In this document: piece after piece, positions 40,219 through 49,947 of the stretch
How the letters are laid out: every line of letters starts with the position of its first letter
Numbering within the stretch: position 1 is the stretch's first letter
NCBI RefSeq assembly: GCF_000797495.1
Contig: NZ_JTGN01000003.1
Span: 412,179-476,178, forward strand
DNA length: 64,000 bases
Origin: Robinsoniella peoriensis
Lineage (GTDB): Bacteria; Bacillota; Clostridia; Lachnospirales; Lachnospiraceae
Reading direction: 5' to 3'
Notes under the pieces: generated by a model
Database searches by the model: none
Told to the model about the DNA's origin: nothing
What the model saw: only the letters and a program-made list of their open reading frames with translations
Position numbers and translations under genes: made by a program

Positions 40219-42921
40219 ATGAATTCAAAAATAGAAAGACTATTGAATAACGAAATGGATAATTACATTTTTCCGTTTTTTTGGCAGCATGGGGAAACAG
40301 AATCAATACTGCGTGAGTATATGCAGGTGATCTATAATGCGAATATCCGAGCTGTTTGTATTGAAAGCCGCCCCCATCCTGATTTTGTTGGAGCTAGATG
40401 GTGGCATGATATGGATATCATTCTAGATGAAGCAAGAAGGCGGAAGATGAAAGTATGGATTTTGGATGACAGTCATTTTCCGACAGGCTATTGTAATGGA
40501 AAGGTAGAAGAAAAGCCGGATTCCTGCAGAAGATGGTTTCTGACATATAAGGTGTTGGGAGAAGTAGCAGCGGGATGTGAACGGACATGGGAGGCGACAG
40601 AATATAAAAGCGTAGCGCCGTTTGAAGCTACATGGATTGAAAATTATTTTGACATGTCATTTGAAACATTTTCTGATGATCAGTGGCTGGGCGCCGTTGC
40701 TGTAAAAAAGAATGGATCGGGTGAAAAAGATCTCGTGATGCTGAAGGAAAACGAAGGGAAAATTGTCTTTACGCCTTCCGAGGGAGATTGGCAAATTTAT
40801 TCTTGCCAACTGACAAGAAACAGAGGAGCGCACCGGAACTATATGAATATGCTGGATAAAGAGGCATGCCGTACATTGATTGAGACAGTATATGAACCTC
40901 ATTATGCACATTATAAGGATGACTTCGGGAAAACAATTGCAGGATTTTTCTCTGATGAGCCGGAGATTGGAAACGGACATCTTTATTTGATGGATCAAAA
41001 GATCTATGAGCAGGATGACCAACCGTGGAGCATACAGCTGCAGAAGGATTTGGAGAAGCACTGGGGGGCAGATTATCTGAAATTGCTGCCGCTTCTCTGG
41101 GACAGAAAATTTGATGAAAACATGACAGCAAAGGTGCGATATGGATTTATGGATTTGGTGACACGGCGTGTGGAAGAGGACTTTTCCATGCAGATAGGGG
41201 ACTGGTGCCGGGAACATGGTGTGAAGTATATTGGACACTTGATTGAGGATAATAACCAGCATGCGCGGTGTGGATCCAGCTTGGGGCATTTTTTCAGAGG
41301 CCTTGCAGGGCAAGATATGTCGGGAATTGATGATATTGGCGGACAGGTACTGCCGCAGGGAGAAGATACTCTGCATGTATCCCATCTTGGGACTAAGAGA
41401 GATGGTGTATTTTATCATTTTGCACTGGGGCGCCTGGCATCCAGTGCGGCTGCGATTGATGCAAGAAAGAAAAATCGTTCTATGTGTGAGATTTTCGGGA
41501 ATTATGGTTGGAAAGAGGGTGTGCGTCTGGAAGCATATCTTGCAGATCATTTTATGGTGCGCGGTGTTAATCATTATGTGCCTCATGCTTTTTCACCAAA
41601 GGCATTTCCAGATCCTGACTGTCCGCCGCATTTTTATGCGCATGGGCATAACCCTCAGTATCGGCATTTTGGAGAATTGATGAAGTATATGAACCGAATC
41701 TGCAATCTGATCAGTGGAGGCAGACATGAGAGTGAGGCTGCGATTCTGTATCACGGAGACGCGGAATGGAGCGGTATGACATGTATGTATATACAGGAAC
41801 CCGCACGAGTTCTGACAGAAGCGCAGATCGGGTTTGACTTTGTACCATCAGATATATTTACAGACAGTTGTTATCAAGTGAATTTGAACAATGGTTTGAA
41901 AGTGCATACACAAGAGTACAAAATATTTATCATCCCGGAAGCGGACTATATTACAAAGGAGACGGCAGATGCGATTGTGAAGTTGGGGGAACAGGGATTT
42001 CCATGTGTTTTTGTAAATTCTTATCCAAAGGGAATCTGCAGCCAGATAGAATCAGACAAAGAAGAGGTATTATTGGAAGAAATAAGAGAAAATGCGATGA
42101 GTGTGAAGCTTACAGAACTTGCCAATTACATGAGAGAGAGAAAGATGCCTCAGATACAACTTAGCCCGGCGGAGAAATTTATCCGTAGTTATCAGTATTA
42201 CGGAGAACCTGAAATTCTCTACTTGGTGAATGAAGGTACAGAAATCTATGAAGGAAATATCCGGCTTAGAGGAACGCCAGAAATATGTTATCGATATGAT
42301 GCGTGGGAAAACCGCCTGGAATTGTTAGATGTCAAAGCCTGCACGGAGCTAAGGGAAGCACTGGAAGATCGCGAAGCGGAAACCGGATTAGAAATCAAAG
42401 TTCGAATTGAGCCTGGAAAGAGCTGGATAATTGTATTTGATTGGGAAATGCCTGGAAATTTGAAGGAAAAAAGCATCTATCATATCGTACGGAAAATAAA
42501 AATTGAAACCAATTGGAAACGAACTGTCTGCAAGAGCATTGACTATCCGGCATTTGGACATAGCAGTCAGGTTTCACTGCCTGATTTTGCCGAAAGAGAA
42601 CTGCCTGATTTTGCCGGAGTGCTGCGGTATGAGCAGGATGTAAATCTGGGAACAGAAGTGGAGTCGAATACGATTTTGGAGATAACAGATGCAGGGGAAA
42701 CAGTGCAAGTGTTTGTTAATGGAAAAGACTGCGGAATTCAGATTGTGCCGCCTTATCGCTATGAGATTGGGAATTTCCTGCATCAGGGAGAGAATCGGAT
42801 TGCGATTGAAGTGGCAACTACTTTGGAACGACAGATTTTCCCGAAGAACAAGTCGGAGAACTGGCAGCCGCAGAATCATGTGGGGTTGTGTGGCAAAGTT
42901 TATTTATGCCAGAAAAAGTAA
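40219..42921 (+). CDS. Large glycosidase, GH106-like (putative alpha-L-rhamnosidase)
   Basis: The protein is 900 aa. I start at ATG 40219, where AGAGGAGA precedes; the longer frame from 40141 overlaps the response-regulator stop. There is no signal peptide. The N-terminal barrel has ICVESRPHPDFVG-like and WILDDSHFPTGYCNGK motifs; FFSDEPEIGNGH carries acidic residues that could be catalytic. The C-terminal 100 residues form a galactose-binding-like sandwich (VLRYEQDVNL, VQVFVNGKDCGIQ, EIGNFLHQGENRIAIEV), as in GH106 enzymes. I favour GH106-like but the family is not certain. It shares an operon with GH43 and GH1. Confidence 0.6.
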   Translation: MNSKIERLLNNEMDNYIFPFFWQHGETESILREYMQVIYNANIRAVCIESRPHPDFVGARWWHDMDIILDEARRRKMKVWILDDSHFPTGYCNGKVEEKPDSCRRWFLTYKVLGEVAAGCERTWEATEYKSVAPFEATWIENYFDMSFETFSDDQWLGAVAVKKNGSGEKDLVMLKENEGKIVFTPSEGDWQIYSCQLTRNRGAHRNYMNMLDKEACRTLIETVYEPHYAHYKDDFGKTIAGFFSDEPEIGNGHLYLMDQKIYEQDDQPWSIQLQKDLEKHWGADYLKLLPLLWDRKFDENMTAKVRYGFMDLVTRRVEEDFSMQIGDWCREHGVKYIGHLIEDNNQHARCGSSLGHFFRGLAGQDMSGIDDIGGQVLPQGEDTLHVSHLGTKRDGVFYHFALGRLASSAAAIDARKKNRSMCEIFGNYGWKEGVRLEAYLADHFMVRGVNHYVPHAFSPKAFPDPDCPPHFYAHGHNPQYRHFGELMKYMNRICNLISGGRHESEAAILYHGDAEWSGMTCMYIQEPARVLTEAQIGFDFVPSDIFTDSCYQVNLNNGLKVHTQEYKIFIIPEADYITKETADAIVKLGEQGFPCVFVNSYPKGICSQIESDKEEVLLEEIRENAMSVKLTELANYMRERKMPQIQLSPAEKFIRSYQYYGEPEILYLVNEGTEIYEGNIRLRGTPEICYRYDAWENRLELLDVKACTELREALEDREAETGLEIKVRIEPGKSWIIVFDWEMPGNLKEKSIYHIVRKIKIETNWKRTVCKSIDYPAFGHSSQVSLPDFAERELPDFAGVLRYEQDVNLGTEVESNTILEITDAGETVQVFVNGKDCGIQIVPPYRYEIGNFLHQGENRIAIEVATTLERQIFPKNKSENWQPQNHVGLCGKVYLCQKK

Positions 42922-42946
42922 ATTTCAGAACCGTTAGGAGGATAAA

Positions 42947-44284
42947 ATGAAAAAATTTCCAGAGAATTTTTTATGGGGAGCAGCAAGCGCGTCTTTCCAG
43001 GTGGAAGGTGCAAGAAGTGAGGATGGCAAAACAGACAGTATATGGGATGCGACAAGTAAGGGACATATCAAGCGAAATGTAAATGGAGATGTGACCTGCG
43101 ATCATTATCATTGTTATAAAGAGGATGTAGCCTTGATGAAAGAGTTGGGACTGAAAAGTTATCGCTTTTCAGTTAGCTGGCCGCGTGTAATGCCCGAGCG
43201 TGGAGTGATAAATGAAAAAGGGCTTCAATTCTACCGAAATCTAGCAGATGAGTTGGTACAGGCAGGGATTGAGCCGTTTTGTACACTATATCACTGGGAT
43301 TTGCCAATGTGGGCCTATAACGAAGGTGGGTGGGAGAACTCACAGATTATAAATGAATTTACAGAATATGCGAAGATTGTTATTGATGCACTTTCCGATA
43401 AAGTGCGATACTGGATGACTTTTAATGAACCTGCATGTTTCATTGGATTTGGTTACTTTGAAGGACGACAAGCGCCGTTTAAGATCAATCGTATGAGCGA
43501 AGAGCAGAAATTCCGTGATTTGGCGCAAATTAGCAAAAATGTATTGCTTTGCCATGGTCATGGTGTGCAACTGATTAGAGAACGCTCTAAACTGGCAGAC
43601 CCACAGATTGGATTTGCGTTGAATGCGAGAAACTTTGTGGCTTATGATGAAACGGAAGCCGGAATCGAAAAAGCAAGAAGTGAGATGTTTGATATTGAAA
43701 AGGGATTTTCTATGGCTGCAAATTGGTGGGCGGATCCGATGGTACTTGGAAAGGCACCCAAATATCTAGATGAGATCCTTTCCGAGGAGGAATTGAAATT
43801 TATTAGCCAGCCATTGGATTACTTTGGTTATAATGTGTATTTTGCAAATAACTACAATGCAGATACAGAAGCGCCGGATTTGGGATGGCCTGGTATGCCA
43901 CGTACACAAATGGGGTGGGCAATCACACCCAAAGTGCTCTACTGGTCACCGAAGTTCCTCCATGAACGTTATAACCTTCCGATTCTCATCACAGAAAATG
44001 GTATGTCCAATCTAGATTTTGTAATGAGAGATGGAAAGGTCCATGATCCACAGCGGATTGATTATATGTACCAGTATCTGAGTGCATTACACCAAGTGAT
44101 GAAAGACGGGATACCGGTAATTGGCTATACGGCATGGTCTATTATGGATAACTTTGAGTGGGCAGAGGGCTGTGACCCGCGGTTTGGTCTGATCTATGTT
44201 GATTACAGAACATTGGAAAGAATACCGAAAGATTCTTTTTACTGGTATCAGAGAGTCATTCAGAATGGTGGACTGGAAGAATAA
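42947..44284 (+). CDS. GH1 family beta-glucosidase
   Basis: The 445-aa protein is a standard-length GH1 enzyme: FPENFLWGAASASFQVEGA at the start, acid/base E161 in TFNEP, nucleophile E350 in ITENGMS and the C-terminal WSIMDNFEWAEG loop. It retains the motifs of ordinary beta-glucosidases, unlike the more divergent GH1 at 21127. It lies 25 bp after the GH106-like gene with TTAGGAGG upstream, and is the last intact gene of this operon. Confidence 0.93.
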   Translation: MKKFPENFLWGAASASFQVEGARSEDGKTDSIWDATSKGHIKRNVNGDVTCDHYHCYKEDVALMKELGLKSYRFSVSWPRVMPERGVINEKGLQFYRNLADELVQAGIEPFCTLYHWDLPMWAYNEGGWENSQIINEFTEYAKIVIDALSDKVRYWMTFNEPACFIGFGYFEGRQAPFKINRMSEEQKFRDLAQISKNVLLCHGHGVQLIRERSKLADPQIGFALNARNFVAYDETEAGIEKARSEMFDIEKGFSMAANWWADPMVLGKAPKYLDEILSEEELKFISQPLDYFGYNVYFANNYNADTEAPDLGWPGMPRTQMGWAITPKVLYWSPKFLHERYNLPILITENGMSNLDFVMRDGKVHDPQRIDYMYQYLSALHQVMKDGIPVIGYTAWSIMDNFEWAEGCDPRFGLIYVDYRTLERIPKDSFYWYQRVIQNGGLEE

Positions 44285-44299
44285 GGAAGATGAAAGGGT

Positions 44300-44797
44300 A
44301 GAAAATGGATTGCAAAATGCAAATGCTTATGCAGATGAAAAGGCGACAGAGCACACACTGGGAACGATCATCTTCGATAGGTTGGAGTTGGAAAAGTTTT
44401 GTCCATATGAGGATGGGGAAGTATCATTCTTACGAAGCGGATTCCCAAAATGGGGAGAACCAATTGCAATTAAAGAGCTTCGGCCGTGGAATGAGCTGGA
44501 CAGAGATATATTCTAAAGCTGGGGGATGTGTGTGATACCTTTCAAGTGTGGGTGAATGATCAGAAAGCAGATTTCCCCGATCAGGTTATAAAAGAAGTAG
44601 AAGTGACAAATTTACTTGAGGAAGGTGAAAATGAACTGCGGGTTATTGTGAATAGTAATCTCTATAATCAGTTGCTTGAGGAAGGTGTGGTATGGAAGGG
44701 CAATGCAATACCATATACAGAGAAAAAGTATGGAATCTATGAGACGGAAGAGAAGCCGGCTTGTCTAGTATCGCCTCAAATATCGTTTCTTTATTAA
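44300..44797 (+). pseudogene. Decayed fragment of a glycosidase-type C-terminal sandwich, frameshifted
   Basis: Just after GH1, protein-like sequence runs in one frame (ATEHTLGTIIFDRLELEKF ... WNELDR) to a stop at about 44516. It then continues in another frame (YILKLGDVCDTFQVWVND, then VTNLLEEGENELRVIVNSNL, ending KKYGIYE) to 44797. A 2-nt GA gain near 44504 would account for the break. The second part has the look of the galactose-binding C-terminal domains of GH106/GH2-like enzymes. There is no N-terminal catalytic part and no RBS. It is probably the remnant of a deleted gene of this locus. Confidence 0.65.
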
Positions 44798-44903
44798 ATT
44801 AAGGTATGAGAGGGTGCAGCGTGGTAGTTTAGTCCCAAACCCGATGGTACGATTCCGGAAGATATCCGTTGCATAGATCGTTTGCAGTTGCAACACAGTC
44901 AGA

Positions 44904-44948
44904 AGGGTGCTGCCGCACTGGGTTTCATACCAGGGTGGGCAGCACCCT
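44904..44948. terminator. Convergent hairpin between the GH1 operon and the YesN gene
   Basis: AGGGTGCTGCC (44904-44914) pairs perfectly with GGCAGCACCCT (44938-44948). The interior can extend the stem further (CTGG with CCAG). It lies between convergent genes and probably serves both. The preceding 44798-44903 holds no gene; a short protein-like stretch (NPDGTIPEDIRCIDR) hints that the decayed fragment once extended here. Confidence 0.7.
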
Positions 44949-44952
44949 GAAT

Positions 44953-46494
44953 TTATTGGGGAGAATGATCGCTGTAAGAATTGTCACCGCTTTTTTTTAT
45001 ATGCTCCATATAATAATTTTTTGCGCTGCACCCTGCAATTTTATTGAAATAAGCCGAAAAATATTTGTAATTTTTATAGCCCACTTTTTCCGCAATTTCA
45101 TAATATTTATAATCTGTTTTCTCAATCAGTTCTTTTGCTTTTTCGATCCGCAGGATATGCAGGTACTCTGTAAATGAGTGAGTGGTCTCCCGCTTGAAGA
45201 TGCGGCAAAGATATCCCGGTGATAAAAATACTGCATTTGCAACATCTTCCAGATGCAGGTCTTCTGTAAAGTGTTCTTTCATGTAAGAGATGGCATCCGA
45301 TACTGCTCTGGTACAATTTCTGGAAGGTTCCGGAAATGCGAGGGTGCGAAGCTGTTCGATAATTTCCTGTGGTGTCTCCAGTGCCCATATGAATTCCTTC
45401 ATTTTATCAAATTCCAGGTCCGTATTCTGAATAGAGGAAATTACCACCAGAATGTGCATGACGGATTCCAGAAAAACGCTTCTTAGTACCATATTTTGTT
45501 CCATATAATGATAGTAAGAGGATAGGGACGCCATAAATTGGTGTTGGTCGCGGTTAATAATACTGCGGATGATCTGCGATTCATGATTATATGGTATATT
45601 CGGGTCGTTTATTGCAATTTCCCTGGTAGGTTCGATAATCCGATATGCAGACTTGCTCCAGAAGCAATTATCCAGTGTCTGATTTAATATTTCATATGCC
45701 ATGGGTAAAAATGTAAAGGACGTAATGGAATTCATGATCGTTATGAAATTTCCGAATAATATTGGCTGAATGCTGGGTAGTATCTGTTCAAACATTTGAG
45801 GGGTAAGTTCCTTTTTTGCTGTATTCAGGATCAGTATGACATTTTTTTGGTCATCAAAAAAGCAGATAGGGTTAAAGTCAGCAAAATAAAATAGTAATTG
45901 CCCAAGGATGTAATTTTCATCATCAAAATTTACCTTCATCAAACCAACGCTCAGAGAAGGCATGTCTGTATCGCCCCCTAAATCGGCATATTTTCTGCAA
46001 AAATGTGGGTATGAGATCTGTTTGCGGATAAATCGTAGCAGCAGGCTTGATTTTAACAGCGGCTGGTTTTCTGTATAGATCTGCTGTATATGATTCAGTT
46101 TTTCCGTTTGATCATTGTAAGCCGCGGTTTCATCCCGGATTCTGATGACCGTTTCCAATATTTTTTCACTGCATGCGCTTTTAATCAGAAAGGCGCTTAC
46201 TTTAAAGTTGATTGCTTTTAATAAATTTTCTTCGCTGCCAAAGGCAGTCAAAATGATAATTTTGGTGTTAGGCAGAACAGAATGTAACTTTTCCGCCAGT
46301 TCAAGTCCATTCATAACAGGCATCTGAATATCTGCTAAAACAATGTCCGGACGCTGCTGCAGGGAGACTTCAAAGGCTTCCTGACCGTTTGCTGCCTCGA
46401 ATACAGTAAATCCGTTATCTTCCCAGGGAATGGTATATATCATTCCTTTACGGATAAAATCCTCATCATCAACAATCAGTATTTTTGTCATCAT
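44953..46494 (-). CDS. YesN-type response regulator with AraC DNA-binding domain
   Basis: The protein is about 513 aa. AAGGAG is followed by ATGAAAATGATG, and the ATG at 46494 has 6-nt spacing, so I use it; ATG 46500 and 46491 are alternatives. Receiver domain ILIVDDEDFIRKG has phosphoacceptor D55 in LADIQMPVMNG. The AraC domain is at the C-terminus (DVANAVFLSPGYLCRIFKRE, then KVGYKNYKYFSAYFNKIAG). It overlaps the end of the kinase gene at 46469, so the pair is translationally coupled. Its likely target is the AGGATA-repeat region at 48354-48470. Confidence 0.92.
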   Translation of the reverse strand: MMTKILIVDDEDFIRKGMIYTIPWEDNGFTVFEAANGQEAFEVSLQQRPDIVLADIQMPVMNGLELAEKLHSVLPNTKIIILTAFGSEENLLKAINFKVSAFLIKSACSEKILETVIRIRDETAAYNDQTEKLNHIQQIYTENQPLLKSSLLLRFIRKQISYPHFCRKYADLGGDTDMPSLSVGLMKVNFDDENYILGQLLFYFADFNPICFFDDQKNVILILNTAKKELTPQMFEQILPSIQPILFGNFITIMNSITSFTFLPMAYEILNQTLDNCFWSKSAYRIIEPTREIAINDPNIPYNHESQIIRSIINRDQHQFMASLSSYYHYMEQNMVLRSVFLESVMHILVVISSIQNTDLEFDKMKEFIWALETPQEIIEQLRTLAFPEPSRNCTRAVSDAISYMKEHFTEDLHLEDVANAVFLSPGYLCRIFKRETTHSFTEYLHILRIEKAKELIEKTDYKYYEIAEKVGYKNYKYFSAYFNKIAGCSAKNYYMEHIKKSGDNSYSDHSPQ

Positions 46495-48211
46495 TTTCAT
46501 CTCCTTCAATTGGTTGATTTATCCGGAACACGCTAAAATCCCCATCTAAAAAGTAAGTAAGTGAATAGGGTTCGCCGTACCTAAGCTGCAGCCGCTCTAT
46601 GATATTCTTTAGGGCAAACCCTTTCAGGGCGGGTTTGCCGGAATTCAGAAGAGTAGTGATTTCATCGGGATTTATGGGGGTTCCGTTATTGGCAACCTCG
46701 TAAATAAGATCATTACCTGACCGGTATATATGTACATGGATAATGCCGTTTGAATAGCTGGATAAACCATGATGAAGCGCATTTTCCACAAGGGGCTGCA
46801 GGAGAAAGCTTAAAACCTGGAAACCCTTTATATCATCATTGCATTTTACATCAAAAAGAATCTTGCCATTATGCCGTATATCCTGGATCACGATGTAGCA
46901 GGTGAGGTGTTTCAGTTCATCAAACAAAGTAACTTTATCTTTTGTTTTTGCCGAGAGCGTCATCTGCATCATCTGTGATAAATTGGATACCATTAAGCTT
47001 ACTTTTTCTGTTTCCCCCAGTTTAGCCATCCAATATATGGTGTCCAGGGTGTTATAAAGAAAGTGGGGATTTATCTGTGTTTCCAGTACATCCAGCTGTG
47101 ATTGTTTTAGCTTTAATTCCCCCAGATAAACTTTATTGTATAGAATTTCCAACTGTCCCGCCATATTATTAAAACGATCTGTCAGCATGGAGATTTCCTG
47201 GCAGCCTTCAATATCAGCCCGGCTGGAAAAATTCCCTGTTGTCAGATTCGTCATTTTTTCACCAAGTGTCTCCAGGGGTATCGTAATCTTTTTGGAGAAG
47301 TAAAATGACAGCATAAACGATAATAGCATTACGGCAGTGGAAGCCATTAGCATGCTTGGCCAGAATGCGTGCCTCACTTCGGAGATTATATGGGGAGCTG
47401 CAATACTGTACAGTATCAGCCCGTTTGAGAGCAGATGCTGTGAGATGATACAATTATTCTGTATCGTACTTGGCTGACCAGACTCAGCCTTTTGTTTTAG
47501 CTCTTCATATGTAAAAGAGAACTTTTGATAGAGTGTGTCAGACTGACCGGTATTAACTTCAATAAGAAGAGCGTTGTTAGGTGTGATTAAAAAATAGGAG
47601 GTCTCTTCATTCTGCAGATGATTACTCATTTTTGACGTTACATAGGATAAACTCAGCCGGAGCTTTATGTATCCTGCATACTCGGAAAAATTTGTTGGGT
47701 TTCTGAAATGCCGAAGTAAAAAGATAGATTGTTCGTCCGCTGGAAAATACCAGAAAGGAAGCAAATCATGTTTTCTGACATTCTCATAATCAGTTTCTGT
47801 GTATTTGACCGTATTGTCTGTAATTATATAGTCTCCGTCTTCCCGGTAAAGTCCAATACTTAAAATCCCTTCCCGATAACCATAAGGTATTAAATTTCGG
47901 ATATTTGAGCTTTTTTGTTTCTTCCTTAAAAAATCGGGGTTTGAACTTGGTATTGTTAGATAAGTGCGCATTGAATCTTCAGTTAAAGGAAAAAGTGTCA
48001 GGTCAGTTGCGTTTGTGAACAGGGTATCAAGACTGTTAGCCATCTCCGTCACATTGCTGTTATATATAGTTTTAAGGTCATTTTGTGCATGGGTAGTAAA
48101 AATAATATCTGCAATTAACACTAAGAGTATGAATGGTATCAGCATCAGTAAAACAAAAAGTACAAGTATCTGCCTGCGCATGGTAATCGGTCTTTTAAAT
48201 TGCAGTTTCAT
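46469..48211 (-). CDS. YesM-type sensor histidine kinase
   Basis: The protein is 580 aa with an AGGGGG site before ATG 48211. A first transmembrane segment lies at about 14-34, an extracellular sensor about 35-280, a second transmembrane segment near 285-310, then HAMP (ITIPLETLGEKMTNLTTGNF). The phosphoacceptor is H383 in QINPHFLYNTLD and the ATPase region includes LVENALHHG and GFALKNIIERLQLR. It is divergent from the binding-protein gene at 48568, the usual arrangement for a system that controls its own importer. Confidence 0.9.
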   Translation of the reverse strand: MKLQFKRPITMRRQILVLFVLLMLIPFILLVLIADIIFTTHAQNDLKTIYNSNVTEMANSLDTLFTNATDLTLFPLTEDSMRTYLTIPSSNPDFLRKKQKSSNIRNLIPYGYREGILSIGLYREDGDYIITDNTVKYTETDYENVRKHDLLPFWYFPADEQSIFLLRHFRNPTNFSEYAGYIKLRLSLSYVTSKMSNHLQNEETSYFLITPNNALLIEVNTGQSDTLYQKFSFTYEELKQKAESGQPSTIQNNCIISQHLLSNGLILYSIAAPHIISEVRHAFWPSMLMASTAVMLLSFMLSFYFSKKITIPLETLGEKMTNLTTGNFSSRADIEGCQEISMLTDRFNNMAGQLEILYNKVYLGELKLKQSQLDVLETQINPHFLYNTLDTIYWMAKLGETEKVSLMVSNLSQMMQMTLSAKTKDKVTLFDELKHLTCYIVIQDIRHNGKILFDVKCNDDIKGFQVLSFLLQPLVENALHHGLSSYSNGIIHVHIYRSGNDLIYEVANNGTPINPDEITTLLNSGKPALKGFALKNIIERLQLRYGEPYSLTYFLDGDFSVFRINQPIEGDENDDKNTDC

Positions 48212-48353
48212 ATTTTATCCCCCTGAGATAAGTTTTCTAATTATGAATTATACCATTATTTCTATAAAATAAAAACAAGATACAGAAAAAAATCAGATTA
48301 ATATCTATACAATATATAACTTTCATGCAAATTAGTTTGATATGACAAAAATT

Positions 48354-48470
48354 GAGGATATTTAGCAATATTTAAGGATATCATATGCCAGTCAAATCAG
48401 ATTAAGGGTAAAGATTGCAAATTATAAGGATATTCCCAATGAAAATACAGGTTTTAGAAGATTGAGGATA
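48354..48470 (+). promoter_or_regulatory. Cluster of five (A/G)AGG(A/G)TA direct repeats upstream of the importer operon
   Basis: GAGGATA (48354), AAGGATA (48374), AAGGGTA (48404), AAGGATA (48426) and GAGGATA (48464) all point the same way. Spacings of 20 and 22 bp between members 1-2 and 3-4 fit two half-sites bound by an AraC-type protein on one DNA face. A TAGAAT hexamer lies just after the last copy. The remainder of the 48212-48567 intergenic region is AT-rich, with no gene. Confidence 0.6.
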
Positions 48471-48567
48471 GTTGTAGAATAGTATTGTAAACAGACAGGC
48501 ACCAGTCAGTAAAGAACGATTGGGATGTCAAAAACCAATACTTTTGTGGTCGAAGGAGGAAAGGAAT

Positions 48568-49884
48568 ATGAAAAAGAGAATAACAGCAGTAGTTTTAGCA
48601 GCAGCGATGTCATTCAGTTTGTGTGCCTGCGGAGGAAATAGCGGTGAGGATTCAGATAGCAGCAAAGGAATTGAGCTTACGGTAATGCACAATTTTACAG
48701 AAGAAGACCGGGCTACGAATAATCAGGGAGATGCCCATCTGACTATGTCGGAAGCATGGCAGAAGGAGCATCCGGATATTAAAGTGGTCAGCCAGGTAAT
48801 GTCTCATGATGATTATTCTACCAAGATCCAGGCTCAGGCAGCAGTGAACGAACTGCCGGATATATTCATGGTGAAAGGTTCCTGGATGGATAACTTCATA
48901 GACAATGATTTATTGGCACCAGTGAATGAGTATCTGGATCAATATGAACACAAAGGCAATTATAAGCCGGGTGTTTTTGACGCGGCAACAAGGGACGGTA
49001 AGATATATGGAATGACGGGGCAGCTGGCACTTTCCTCAGTCGTTTTATACAATGAAGAGTTATGGAAATCAATCGGGTATGATACGTTTCCGGATAATTG
49101 GGATGACATCTATAAAGCCTCTGAGAAATTTCTGGAAAAAGGAATCCCTATGTTCGGTATGGGGAATCAGGACAAATGGCCGGCAGAATCCTATATCTTT
49201 TCAGGGATAGGTGATTTACATACCGGAAGTGAATGGACCGAAAGTATTATTAAGAATGATGGAAAAGCCAAATTTACAGACCAGGCATTTGTGGATGCAC
49301 TGGCGCACTTCCAGAAAATGGCGGAGGATAAACTCTTCAACGAAGATTTTAATACCATTAATGATGCACAGGGATTTGAGCTGTATGGGCAGAAAAAGGT
49401 GTCTGCTGTCATTAATGCCTCATGGGGACTGGGAAATATAGCGTCCTATGATGAAGAGGTGTTAAAAAATACAAAAGTTGCCATGCTGCCGAACCTGGAT
49501 GGTTCCGAACAACAGGATGTGACTGGGGGCTGCGGATGGTTTTGGTGCGTCAATAAAAAGCTAACGGGTGATAAACTGAAAATGGCAATGGATTATATTA
49601 TTTATCTAAACGGGTTTGAAATGGCAGAATATGCTATGAAAGAATATGGCCTTGTAACACCGATGAATGTGGATGATTCAGGCATGTCCGGACAGTCTCA
49701 GCTGGTGAAGGACTTTGTGGCACTGACAAAGGATAAGAATATTGTTCCGATTTATGATTTGCAAATGAATGCAGCAGTTATTGAGACAATGAATTCAGGA
49801 TTGCAGGAACTGCTAAACGGAACAAAGAAACCGGAGGAACTTGCACAGGAGATACAGGTGGATCAGGACAATATAAAGAAATAG
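48568..49884 (+). CDS. Extracellular solute-binding lipoprotein of a CUT1 importer
   Basis: The protein is 438 aa. ATG 48568 has GGAGGAAAGGA upstream and opens a lipoprotein signal (KKRITAVVLAAAMSFSLCAC, lipidated Cys21); the frame extends upstream to 48520 without an RBS. The mature part has the family-1 fold: HNFTEEDR, LPDIFMVKGSWMDNFIDNDL, GKIYGMTGQLALSSVVLYN, FQKMAEDKLF. It delivers a sugar, most likely a manno-oligosaccharide or a mannose-containing N-glycan fragment given the GH2 beta-mannosidase downstream, to the permeases at 49948 and 50834. Confidence 0.9.
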   Translation: MKKRITAVVLAAAMSFSLCACGGNSGEDSDSSKGIELTVMHNFTEEDRATNNQGDAHLTMSEAWQKEHPDIKVVSQVMSHDDYSTKIQAQAAVNELPDIFMVKGSWMDNFIDNDLLAPVNEYLDQYEHKGNYKPGVFDAATRDGKIYGMTGQLALSSVVLYNEELWKSIGYDTFPDNWDDIYKASEKFLEKGIPMFGMGNQDKWPAESYIFSGIGDLHTGSEWTESIIKNDGKAKFTDQAFVDALAHFQKMAEDKLFNEDFNTINDAQGFELYGQKKVSAVINASWGLGNIASYDEEVLKNTKVAMLPNLDGSEQQDVTGGCGWFWCVNKKLTGDKLKMAMDYIIYLNGFEMAEYAMKEYGLVTPMNVDDSGMSGQSQLVKDFVALTKDKNIVPIYDLQMNAAVIETMNSGLQELLNGTKKPEELAQEIQVDQDNIKK

Positions 49885-49947
49885 TTTCTAAATGCAGAAA
49901 AACGGTTTACCCTGCTTGATAGTGAAAAGATGAATGGTGGTGGAAGA

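Noticed and set aside
40657..41586. 309-aa antisense frame inside the GH106-like gene
   Set aside because: It is long but Cys/Ile/His-rich as expected for an antisense shadow. It has no RBS and resembles no family, and the sense gene is well supported.
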